A DNA stretch of 64,000 bases from Clostridium sp. Lineage in GTDB: Bacteria; Bacillota; Clostridia; Clostridiales; Clostridiaceae. The notes beneath the pieces are model-generated. The model saw only the letters and a list, made by a program, of their open reading frames with translations, had not been told where the DNA came from and did no database searches. The DNA lies in contig NZ_JAHAIF010000010.1 in NCBI RefSeq assembly GCF_018372875.1, forward strand, positions 8,432-72,431, in the 5' to 3' direction. The number at the start of each line of letters is the position of its first letter. Position 1 is the first letter of the stretch. The position numbers and the translations under genes are program-made. Positions 17,517 through 25,200 of this stretch are shown here, one piece after another.

Positions 17517-18203
17517 ATGATAAAAGTTATGATTGTTGAAGATGACCCTATGGTTAGGTCTATCAATATTCAATTTTTAAATAAGATATCAGGAATTAAG
17601 CTTGTAAAAGAATGTGGAAGAATAGAAGAAGCTAAAAAGGTTATTGTAGAATTGAAAGATCAAATAGATTTAGTTTTAATTGATATCTTCTTACCTGATG
17701 GAAATGGTATAGATTTTCTAAAGTGGACAAGAAATGAGAACATTACTGTAGATGCAATTTTAATTACTGCAGATAGAAGTAAAGAGGCAGTAAGAGATGC
17801 TTTTAAGTATGGAGCTATGGATTATTTAATTAAGCCCTTTAGATTTGATAGACTTAAGGAAGCCTTAGAAAAGTATAAGGTAATAAAGAAGGAGCTCTAC
17901 ACTATGGATGAATTAGATCAGGAGCATATAGATAATTTTATGCTTAGCAAAACAACAAAGTGTAGTGAATCATCTATGCCTAAGGGTATAAATATTAAAA
18001 CCTATGAAAGTATCATTAATTTTCTATATGAAAATCCAAATGAAAAATTAACCTCTGAAGAAATTTCTGATAGAATAGGACTTTCAAGAGTTACAGTAAG
18101 AAGATATTTAGAGAAGTTACATGAAGAAAACAAGGTTGATAAGATTTGTGAATATGGAAAAATAGGAAGACCCACTAATTATTATATGTTATTAAATTCA
18201 TGA
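17517..18203 (+). CDS. Response regulator, CitB/DcuR type
   Basis: 228-aa partner of the upstream kinase. The receiver domain (1-120) has the acidic pair D9-D10, phosphoacceptor D56 in LVLIDIFLPDG and lysine K in YLIKPF. The C-terminal domain carries a helix-turn-helix (LTSEEISDRIGLSRVTVRRYL) with the family's ending GRPTNYYML. The start is at 17517, seven bases after GGAGGA; a longer frame from 17484 would overlap the kinase. It probably activates the genes at 18314-20101. Short direct repeats of GAACAAAAT just after its stop (about 18201-18230) lie upstream of those genes and could be binding sites. Confidence 0.88.
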   Translation: MIKVMIVEDDPMVRSINIQFLNKISGIKLVKECGRIEEAKKVIVELKDQIDLVLIDIFLPDGNGIDFLKWTRNENITVDAILITADRSKEAVRDAFKYGAMDYLIKPFRFDRLKEALEKYKVIKKELYTMDELDQEHIDNFMLSKTTKCSESSMPKGINIKTYESIINFLYENPNEKLTSEEISDRIGLSRVTVRRYLEKLHEENKVDKICEYGKIGRPTNYYMLLNS

Positions 18204-18254
18204 ACAAAATGAACAAAATAAACAATAAGACCAAATTATTGATGTAAAGAAATA

Positions 18255-18306
18255 TCCCCCTTATACTTTTAATTGTTGAAAGAAAACAATTTAGTTATAA
18301 GGGGGA
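18255..18306 (+). promoter_or_regulatory. Hairpin enclosing the ribosome site of the flavin reductase gene
   Basis: TCCCCCTTATA (18255-18265) pairs with TATAAGGGGGA (18296-18306), and inside it AATTGTT (18271-18277) pairs with AACAATT. The 3' arm contains the Shine-Dalgarno GGGGGA, seven bases before the ATG at 18314, so folding would hide it. It could be a translational switch, or alternatively an operator for the response regulator. No known riboswitch class was recognised. Confidence 0.5.
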
Positions 18307-18313
18307 TAAACTT

Positions 18314-19738
18314 ATGAAGAAAAAGGTGCTTGCATTAGTGTTAAGTGCGCTTATAGCAATTCCAACATTCGGAATGATAGGATGTGGAAGTAAAAGTGAA
18401 ACAGCTGATATTGTTGTAATTGGAGCAGGTGGAGCAGGGTTATCTGCAGCTGTTCAAGCAAAACAAGAAGGCGTAAATAAGGTAGTTCTTTTAGAAAAGA
18501 TGCCTATGGTAGGTGGTAACACTAACAGAGCTACAGGTGGATTAAATGCTGCTGAAACTGACCAACAAAAAGCTAAAGAAATTGAAGATAGCGTAGAGCA
18601 AATGATTAAAGATACTATGAAGGGTGGATATGATAAAAACAATCCTGAATTAGTAGAAAAGCTAGCAAATGAAGCTAAAGATGCAGTTAAATGGTTAACT
18701 GATATTGGAGCTGACCTTTCAGATGTTGGTAAGATGGCAGGTTCAACAAACTATAGAACTCATAGACCAACTGGTGGAGCAGCTGTAGGTGCTCACTTAG
18801 TAGATACTTTAAAAGTAGCTGCTGATAAGGAAAAGGTAGACTTAAGATTATGGAATGAAGCTAAGGAAATAATCCTTGATAAAGACGGAAACGTTGAAGG
18901 TGTTAAGGCTACAGATAAAGAAGGTAAGGAATATACAATTAAAGCTAAGGCAGTTGTAATTGCTGCTGGTGGATTCTCTGCAAACCAAGAAATGGTAGTT
19001 GAAAACAAAGCTGACCTTAAAGGATTTGCTACAACTAACCATAATGGTGCTACTGGTGATGGTATAAAACTTGCAGAAGCAGTTAATGCAGATTTTGTTG
19101 ATATGGCAGAAATTCAAACTCACCCAACAGTTGTTCCTGATAAGGCAGTAATGGTTACTGAAGCTGTTAGAGGAAACGGTGCTATATTATTAAACAAATC
19201 AGGTAAGAGATTTGTAAATGAGTTATTAACTAGAGACGTTGTCTCTAAGGCTATATTAGAACAAGACGATAAGGTTGCATACCTTTTCTTTGATGAAGGC
19301 TTAAGAAAGAGCTTAAAGGCTACAGAAGAATACTTCAACATGGGACTTGTTACAGAAGCAGATTCTGTTGAAGGGTTAGCTGAAAAATTAGGAATAGACA
19401 AGGCAACTATGAAAGCTTCTGTAGATGCATATAACAATGCAGTATCTTCAAAGGTTGATAGTGAATTCGGAAGAGAAGATTTACCAAGACAATTAAACCA
19501 AGGTAAGATTTATGCAATTCCTGTAACTCCAGCTGTTCACCATACAATGGGTGGAATTAAGATAAATACAAATGCTGAAGTTATAAACAAAGATGGAAAT
19601 GTAATTAAAGGATTATTTGCTGCAGGAGAAGTTACTGGTGGAGTACACGGTGGTAACAGACTTGGTGGTAATGCTTTAGCTGATATTGTTGTATATGGAA
19701 GAGTTGCAGGTAAGAATGCTGCTGCTTTAGTAAAATAG
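18314..19738 (+). CDS. Extracellular FAD-dependent fumarate-reductase-like lipoprotein
   Basis: 474-aa lipoprotein (lipobox MIGC, C24) carrying a complete flavocytochrome-c/UrdA-type catalytic domain. The FAD Rossmann motif is VVIGAGGAGLSAA. Substrate-site elements are THRPTGGAAVG, FVNELLTRD with the proton-relay arginine, HHTMGGI and GGVHGGNRLGGNAL. Such enzymes reduce the C=C bond of fumarate, urocanate or related enoates as terminal electron acceptors. The usual fused FMN-binding domain is absent here and is supplied by the next gene, so the two probably form a split complex on the outer face of the membrane. The specific acceptor is unknown. It lies downstream of the CitA/DcuS-type system, probably under its control, and behind a hairpin covering its ribosome site. 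Confidence 0.85.
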   Translation: MKKKVLALVLSALIAIPTFGMIGCGSKSETADIVVIGAGGAGLSAAVQAKQEGVNKVVLLEKMPMVGGNTNRATGGLNAAETDQQKAKEIEDSVEQMIKDTMKGGYDKNNPELVEKLANEAKDAVKWLTDIGADLSDVGKMAGSTNYRTHRPTGGAAVGAHLVDTLKVAADKEKVDLRLWNEAKEIILDKDGNVEGVKATDKEGKEYTIKAKAVVIAAGGFSANQEMVVENKADLKGFATTNHNGATGDGIKLAEAVNADFVDMAEIQTHPTVVPDKAVMVTEAVRGNGAILLNKSGKRFVNELLTRDVVSKAILEQDDKVAYLFFDEGLRKSLKATEEYFNMGLVTEADSVEGLAEKLGIDKATMKASVDAYNNAVSSKVDSEFGREDLPRQLNQGKIYAIPVTPAVHHTMGGIKINTNAEVINKDGNVIKGLFAAGEVTGGVHGGNRLGGNALADIVVYGRVAGKNAAALVK

Positions 19739-19753
19739 TAAGGAGAAATAGGT

Positions 19754-20101
19754 ATGAAGAAGAGATTAGTTTCATTAATAGCTACAGCTGTATTAACAGC
19801 TAGTGTTCTTGTAGGATGTGGAGGTGGAAAGTATACAGATGGTACTTACACTGGTGAAGCTCAAGGAACTTCAGGAACAATTAAGGTTGAAGTTAATGTT
19901 GAAAAAGGTAAAATTTCTACTGTTGAAGTAGTTGAACATAACGAAACAAAGACATTAATTGATGGAGTTAAGGATAATATGATTCCAGAAATTATTGAAA
20001 AGCAAGGAACTGAAGGCGTTGAAGCTGTAAGTGGTGCTACAAATTCTTCAAAGGGTGTTTTAGAAGCAGTAAATAAGGCACTTGAAGGAGCAACTAAGTA
20101 A
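19754..20101 (+). CDS. FMN-binding domain lipoprotein
   Basis: 115-aa lipoprotein (lipobox LVGC, C22) consisting of one FMN-binding domain of the NqrC/RnfG type. The flavinylation motif reads EAVSGATNSS: the SGAT core is present and S98 is the expected covalent FMN site. E90 stands where the consensus has Asp. Modification needs an ApbE flavin transferase, which is not encoded in this window. It starts 16 bp after the reductase gene behind AAGGAG, so the two are co-transcribed. The likely role is passing electrons to the FAD lipoprotein. Confidence 0.87.
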   Translation: MKKRLVSLIATAVLTASVLVGCGGGKYTDGTYTGEAQGTSGTIKVEVNVEKGKISTVEVVEHNETKTLIDGVKDNMIPEIIEKQGTEGVEAVSGATNSSKGVLEAVNKALEGATK

Positions 20102-20133
20102 TTAAAATTCAAAAATCCCTTTATTCAAATATT

Positions 20134-20165
20134 GGAGCTGGCCATATGGGCAGTTCCTTTTTATG
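20134..20165 (+). terminator. Terminator of the flavin reductase pair
   Basis: GGAGCTGGCC (20134-20143) pairs with GGGCAGTTCC (20148-20157) with one mismatch and one G-U pair. TTTTTAT follows. Confidence 0.8.
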
Positions 20166-20210
20166 TTTTCATCTGACTTACTTTTACCTTTAGGTTAATT
20201 CAAATTACTA

Positions 20211-20236
20211 AAAACTCTGACAAGCAGAGTTTTTTA
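20211..20236. terminator. Terminator of the LRAT-like gene
   Basis: AACTCTG (20213-20219) pairs with CAGAGTT (20225-20231), flanked by A and T runs. It lies 14 bp beyond the stop of the minus-strand gene at 20250 and can work in both directions. Confidence 0.7.
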
Positions 20237-20249
20237 TATAGCCATTTAT

Positions 20250-20612
20250 TCAAATTTGTTTTGAATAAGATACTCCGGTTTTACACCATGTTACAAAATG
20301 TTCACAGTTATTTGCAAATAGGTTATAACGCCTTTCTCCAATTCTAGATAGAGCTCTTTTTACAGTCTCTTTACAATTAAATCCATCAGGGAAAACACAA
20401 ACTTCATATCCCCTAGAACCATTTAGGAATCTTCTTAAACTTGTTGCATGTATGCATACATTCCTACCAAAATCGCCACCAAAGGATGCATAATGAATTA
20501 TTGTATTATCGCTTATATATATACCATAATGCCTATATAACCCTCTATTTACACTTATAACATCACCAAAATTAGCTCTTTTATTTTGAAAAAAGTAGTT
20601 AATATTTTTCAT
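20250..20612 (-). CDS. LRAT-domain (NlpC/P60-like) protein
   Basis: 120-aa protein that is essentially one LRAT domain, the permuted papain-like fold shared by lecithin-retinol acyltransferase and HRASLS enzymes. The catalytic trio is visible: H28 in RHYGIYI, H40 in TIIHYASF and the nucleophile C103 in NNCEHFVTWC. FGDVISVNRG near residue 15 is the typical entry. No signal peptide or membrane segment is seen. Bacterial members are poorly characterised; lipid acyl transfer or a thiol hydrolase activity is inferred from the family. It is transcribed alone on the minus strand. Confidence 0.8.
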   Translation of the reverse strand: MKNINYFFQNKRANFGDVISVNRGLYRHYGIYISDNTIIHYASFGGDFGRNVCIHATSLRRFLNGSRGYEVCVFPDGFNCKETVKRALSRIGERRYNLFANNCEHFVTWCKTGVSYSKQI

Positions 20613-20774
20613 TTTATCACCAACTTTTTATTTGTTCTACAAATAAAGAATAAGAGGTTTACTAAAATAATTTAAGAATGTTGTAATATATAATATGCAA
20701 TTTACATATTTAAGGTTATTATTGTTAAAAAAAGTGTATAAGAGTATAATTATTTGTAAAGAAAGGGTGATGGC

Positions 20775-21521
20775 ATGAGTATTTTTGGTAAAAAGGAATC
20801 TTGCATGGTGTGTAATAAGTTAGGGGCAAAAGTTGCCATATTTAACGGATTCATTTGTAAAGAATGTTATGACAAAAGTTATGATTATCTAAGCAATAGT
20901 GTAGATATATCACAAAGAAGAGTAAGGGAAATTGAAGATGCAATTTCAAAATACCTTCTTAATCAAGAAGATTTAAATAAATTTAATGGAAATAAGAAGA
21001 TTGGAACATACATAGAAATAGATGAAGAAAATAAGATGTTCCAAGTTTTAGATAGTTTTGGTAAACGTGTTAAAGATGCAGTGGTATATAGATATGGTGA
21101 TATAACAAGATTTGAATTAGTTGAAGATGGTTTTGTTATTAACAAAGGTGGTTTAGGACAACCTCCAATTGAAAATATAAATGGACAAACTACTAATGCT
21201 TTTGTAAACAACTTAAAGCTAAGACTATATTCCTCAAATAAAAACAAAGGGAATAAAGAAATAAAAATTGTAGCTAGTGAGCTAAATATACATTCAAATT
21301 TATATAACTCTATTTATGGTACTGTAAAAGAACTTATGCAATTTCTTGAGAGTACAATAAATTCAGAAAACAATTCTTTAGAATCTTCTTCTGATGATAT
21401 TGATTTTAGTAATGAACTGTCTACAGTAGATGAAATTTTAAAGATAGAAGGGTTACTTGATTCAGGAATAATAACACAGGATGAATTTGATAAGATACAA
21501 AGTAGAATATTAGGTTTTTAA
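20775..21521 (+). CDS. DUF4428/SHOCT-domain protein
   Basis: 248-aa cytosolic protein. The N-terminus is a small zinc-ribbon (CMVCNKLGAK and FICKECYDK, two CxxC pairs, about residues 11-37) of the DUF4428 type. The middle (about 75-195) is an uncharacterised beta-rich domain of the kind found in PH-like membrane or ligand modules. The last 30 residues (DEILKIEGLLDSGIITQDEFDKIQSRIL) match the SHOCT oligomerisation motif. The function is unknown; such proteins are often linked to membrane-associated assemblies. The ribosome site AAAGGGTGA is upstream, and a terminator follows the stop directly. Confidence 0.75.
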   Translation: MSIFGKKESCMVCNKLGAKVAIFNGFICKECYDKSYDYLSNSVDISQRRVREIEDAISKYLLNQEDLNKFNGNKKIGTYIEIDEENKMFQVLDSFGKRVKDAVVYRYGDITRFELVEDGFVINKGGLGQPPIENINGQTTNAFVNNLKLRLYSSNKNKGNKEIKIVASELNIHSNLYNSIYGTVKELMQFLESTINSENNSLESSSDDIDFSNELSTVDEILKIEGLLDSGIITQDEFDKIQSRILGF

Positions 21522-21545
21522 AAGAGAGGTATATGCCTCTCTTTT
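21521..21545. terminator. Terminator after the SHOCT gene
   Basis: AAAGAGAGG pairs with CCTCTCTTT around a short loop (TATATG), directly after the stop codon. Confidence 0.75.
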
Positions 21546-21637
21546 AATATGCTATAAAATCAACCTTTGATATTTACATAAAAATAGAACTTTTGGTAAT
21601 GCTATATCTATAACTATGAATAGGAAGTGTATGTAAA

Positions 21638-22030
21638 ATGACAAAGAAAACTCATATAGCTGTAGGGGTAGCTGTTACTTTACCACTTATAATTGAAGCT
21701 CCAATAGCTTTTTTTGGATTGCTTGCTTCAATTGTACCTGATTTATTTCAGATACTCATTAAAAGAAAATCATTAACACATTCAGCTGTATTTTTAGTTT
21801 TAACAACTTCACTGGTTGCTATTATAAATTTAAACATAGCTATAGTTTGGTGTATAAATTATATGTTACATATATTTCTTGATTGTTTCACTACAGAAGG
21901 TGTTCAATTTTTCTATCCAAGTAAAAAAATATATGGTGTAAGAATAATAGAAAGTAAGAAAAAAGACGATGTATTTATAGGTATCTGTGCAATGGCAGTT
22001 ATATTTATAATATTGATTATTGGATATTGA
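21638..22030 (+). CDS. YdjM-like membrane-bound metal-dependent hydrolase family protein
   Basis: 130-aa membrane protein. It has the family's metal-ligand scaffold: H6 in KKTHIAVG, the acidic site in IVPDLF, RKSLTHSA and a D in HIFLDCFTTEGVQFFYP. Three to four hydrophobic segments occupy most of the length. It belongs with the YdjM/DUF457 group, whose E. coli member is LexA-regulated; the reaction is not established. It is shorter than YdjM (about 196 aa), the C-terminal membrane segments being reduced. No LexA-type box was noticed in front of it. A terminator follows. Confidence 0.7.
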   Translation: MTKKTHIAVGVAVTLPLIIEAPIAFFGLLASIVPDLFQILIKRKSLTHSAVFLVLTTSLVAIINLNIAIVWCINYMLHIFLDCFTTEGVQFFYPSKKIYGVRIIESKKKDDVFIGICAMAVIFIILIIGY

Positions 22031-22033
22031 AGT

Positions 22034-22069
22034 AATAAGAGCTCTAATATTTAGGGTTCTTATTTTTTT
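22034..22069 (+). terminator. Terminator after the YdjM-like gene
   Basis: AATAAGAGCTCTAA (22034-22047) pairs with TTAGGGTTCTTATT (22051-22064), including G-U pairs. Seven T residues follow. Confidence 0.8.
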
Positions 22070-22230
22070 GTTTCTAAATCGCAAAAAAACCAAAAGTTCA
22101 CAAATTTAACTAATTAGTGCAAATACGAATAAGACAACAGGCTATAAACTGAAACTGTATAAATATGTAAATAATTTATCTATGATTATTTACATGGAAG
22201 ACAGGAGTGATGTAAATAGGGGGATTGAGA

Positions 22231-22281
22231 ATGTATTGTATTAACAAAAAGCTAGACAAGACTAAAAAGAAAGGAAGGTAA
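22231..22281 (+). CDS. Leader peptide upstream of the surface hexosaminidase
   Basis: A 16-codon frame, MYCINKKLDKTKKKGR, with a good ribosome site (AGGGGGA, six bases before the ATG). Its last codons are the ribosome site of the next gene (AAAGGAAGG), and its stop TAA lies two bases before the hexosaminidase ATG at 22284. Ribosomes on the leader would therefore sit over the downstream initiation region, which suggests translational coupling or attenuation. It is basic (seven Lys plus one Arg) and has no hydrophobic segment. It may be regulatory only. Confidence 0.5.
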   Translation: MYCINKKLDKTKKKGR

Positions 22282-22283
22282 GT

Positions 22284-25200
22284 ATGAAATTTAAGCGTAT
22301 CATTAATAGTTTACTTAGTGCCGCTATGATAGTGAACTTAATTCCATTTAATGCAATGACAGTTTCAGCTAAAACTTCACCTAATGTAAATTTGGCATTA
22401 AACAAGAATGTAATTGCAAGTGCTGAGTACAGTACCATGCCTGCTAGCAACTTAACAGATGAGGATGAGGGATCTAGATGGTCATCAGAAAGTAAACCAG
22501 TTCAGTGGGCATATGTTGATTTAGGTCAGGAAGAGGAATTAAATTATTTTAGAATGATTTGGGAAAGTAATGAAAATTATGCCTCAAGCTATAATATTTA
22601 TGTATCTAATGATATTAACAATTGGGGAGATCCAGTAGTTGTACAAGCAGGGAATGCTACAAAAATATCTGAAAATTTAATAGAAACATCTGTAAAAGGA
22701 AGATATGTAAAGTTAGAAGTAACTGAGCAAAATGGTTATCCTAATGTTTCATGTAGTGATTTTAAAGTAATGCTAAAAGATTCATCTGTACCTGATGAAC
22801 AAGACCCATCAGAAAATATTGCTTTAGGAAAAGAAGTTTTTGTTAGTGATTCTGAAACAAGCTCTTTAAGTGGAGATAAAGCTGTCGATGGTGATACTAC
22901 ATCAAAAGGATCTCGTTGGTCAGCCACTGGAAAGCCAGCTTGGATTTATTTAGATCTTGGTAAGAAACAAAATATAAAAACAATTAATTTATTTTGGGAA
23001 AGAAGAAATGCTACAAAGTATGAAATACAAGTAGCTGATACATTAAGTAATCCTATGAATGATAATGACTGGAAAACAGTAAAAAGTTTTACTGAAAATC
23101 CATCTAAAAAGGATCAAAAAATCCTTCTAGATAAAGTATATAATGCAAGATATATAAGACTATATATTAATGAATATACTACAGATGATCCTGATGGAAT
23201 TGTTACATGGAATTCTGTTTCCCTTTATGAAATGGAGGTTTATGGAGGAGATACTAAACAAAGCATCTCTGATATTGTAAATGCTATCAATATTCAATCT
23301 CCTAATAAAGGTGATAAAAAGCTAGATATTTCCAATTTACCAAATGAAGAGGGGTTTATTGTTGAATATAATGGTACTGATTATGAACAAGTAATTGGTG
23401 AAGATTTAACTATTTATGAACCTATAACTGATGTTACTGTAAATGTCTCTTTTAAAGTTACTAATGAAGAGACTAAAGAGTACAAGTTCAAAGAATGTGC
23501 TATAAAAGTTCCAGGTAAATATACAAGTGAAGAAGGGGATAATGCTTCTCCAGTTGTAATTCCTGAACTTCGTGAATGGAAAGGAAACACTGGTAACTTT
23601 ACAATTTCAGATTCTTCTAGAATTATCGTTCCTTCAGAGCTTAAAGAAATGGCTGAAACTTTTGCTGAAGATTATAAGGCAATGAGCGGTAAAACATTAA
23701 AGGTAGTTTCAGGAGTAACCCCAAAGTCTGGAGATATCTTCTTTGCTTTAATTAATGATGAATCTAAAGGTTTACAAGACGAAGGATATTTAATGGATAT
23801 TTCAGATTATATTACAGTAGAAGCTGAAACAGAAACAGGTTCTTTTTGGGCAACAAGAACAATATTACAGATTTTAAAGCAAAATAATAATACTACAATT
23901 CCAAAAGGAATTACAAGAGATTATCCACTATACAAAGTAAGAGGATTTATTCTTGATGTAGGTCGTAAGACATTTACTATGGATTATTTAGAACAAGTAG
24001 TAAAGGAAATGTCATGGTATAAATTAAATGATTTCCAAGTTCACTTAAATGATAACCTAATTCCTTTAGAAAACTACTCTTCAGCTGGTAAAGATCCAAT
24101 GGAAGCTTATTCCGCATTCCGCTTAGAGTCTGATATAAAAAAGGGCGGTAATAATGGGTTAAACAAAGCTGATTTAACTAGTACAGATATGTTTTATACT
24201 AAGAATGAATTTAATGAATTCATTAAAACTTCAAGAATGTATGGGGTTAATATTGTTCCTGAAATAGATACTCCTGCACACTCTCTTGCACTAACTAAAG
24301 TACGTCCTGATTTACGTCATGGAACATGGGGGCGTGATAATGACCACCTTGCTTTAAAAACAAAATATGATGAATGCTTAGAGTTTGTTAAGAGTATTTT
24401 TGATGAATACATGATGGGTGAAGACCCAGTGTTTGATGATCAAACAATTATTCATGTAGGAGCAGATGAATATAATGCAGATAAAGAATCCTATAGAAAA
24501 TTTGCAGATGATATGTTAGAGTATGTTCAAGATACAGGAAGAACTGCACGTATATGGGGAAGCTTATCTCAGTGTAGAGGGACAACGCCTGTAAGAAGTG
24601 AAAACGTACAAATGAATCTATGGAACTTTGGTTACGCTAACATGGATGAAATGTATGAACAAGGATTTGATTTAATTAACTGTAATGATGGTAACTACTA
24701 TATTGTTCCTAATGCAGGGTATTATTATGATTATTTGAATGATAATACTATGTATAATCTACCGATTAATTCCATTGGTGGTGTTACTATTCCTGCTGGT
24801 GATGACCAAATGATTGGTGGGGCATTTGCTGTATGGAATGATATGACTGACTATCTTAATAATGGTGTAAGTGAATATGATGTTTATGATCGTATTGGTG
24901 GAGCAATGCCATTATTTGCTGCAAAGCTATGGGGTAAAAATGATTTATCATTAGATGAAGCAAAAGAAAAAATTAATGAAATTGGAGAAGATCCTACAGT
25001 AAACTTTGATTATGATGTAGAAACAAAATCTGAAAATATTGCACAATATAATATGGATGATTTAAAGGATTCATCATCTAATGAATATAATTTAACTTTA
25101 GGAAGTAATGCAGAAATTAAAGAAAAAGATGGCAAAAACGTTTTAGAGTTAAAGGGTAATGAAAGTTACCTTCAATCTAAGTTAAACACAGTAGGATTGA

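Noticed and set aside
18314..18350. Secreted urocanate reductase named as urdA
   Set aside because: The substrate-specificity residues cannot be judged by eye, so only the family-level description is given.
22080..22230. VirR box upstream of the hexosaminidase
   Set aside because: Segments such as AAAGTTCAC and TTAGTGCA recall the CCAGTTNNNCAC motif only weakly, and the paired spacing is not present.
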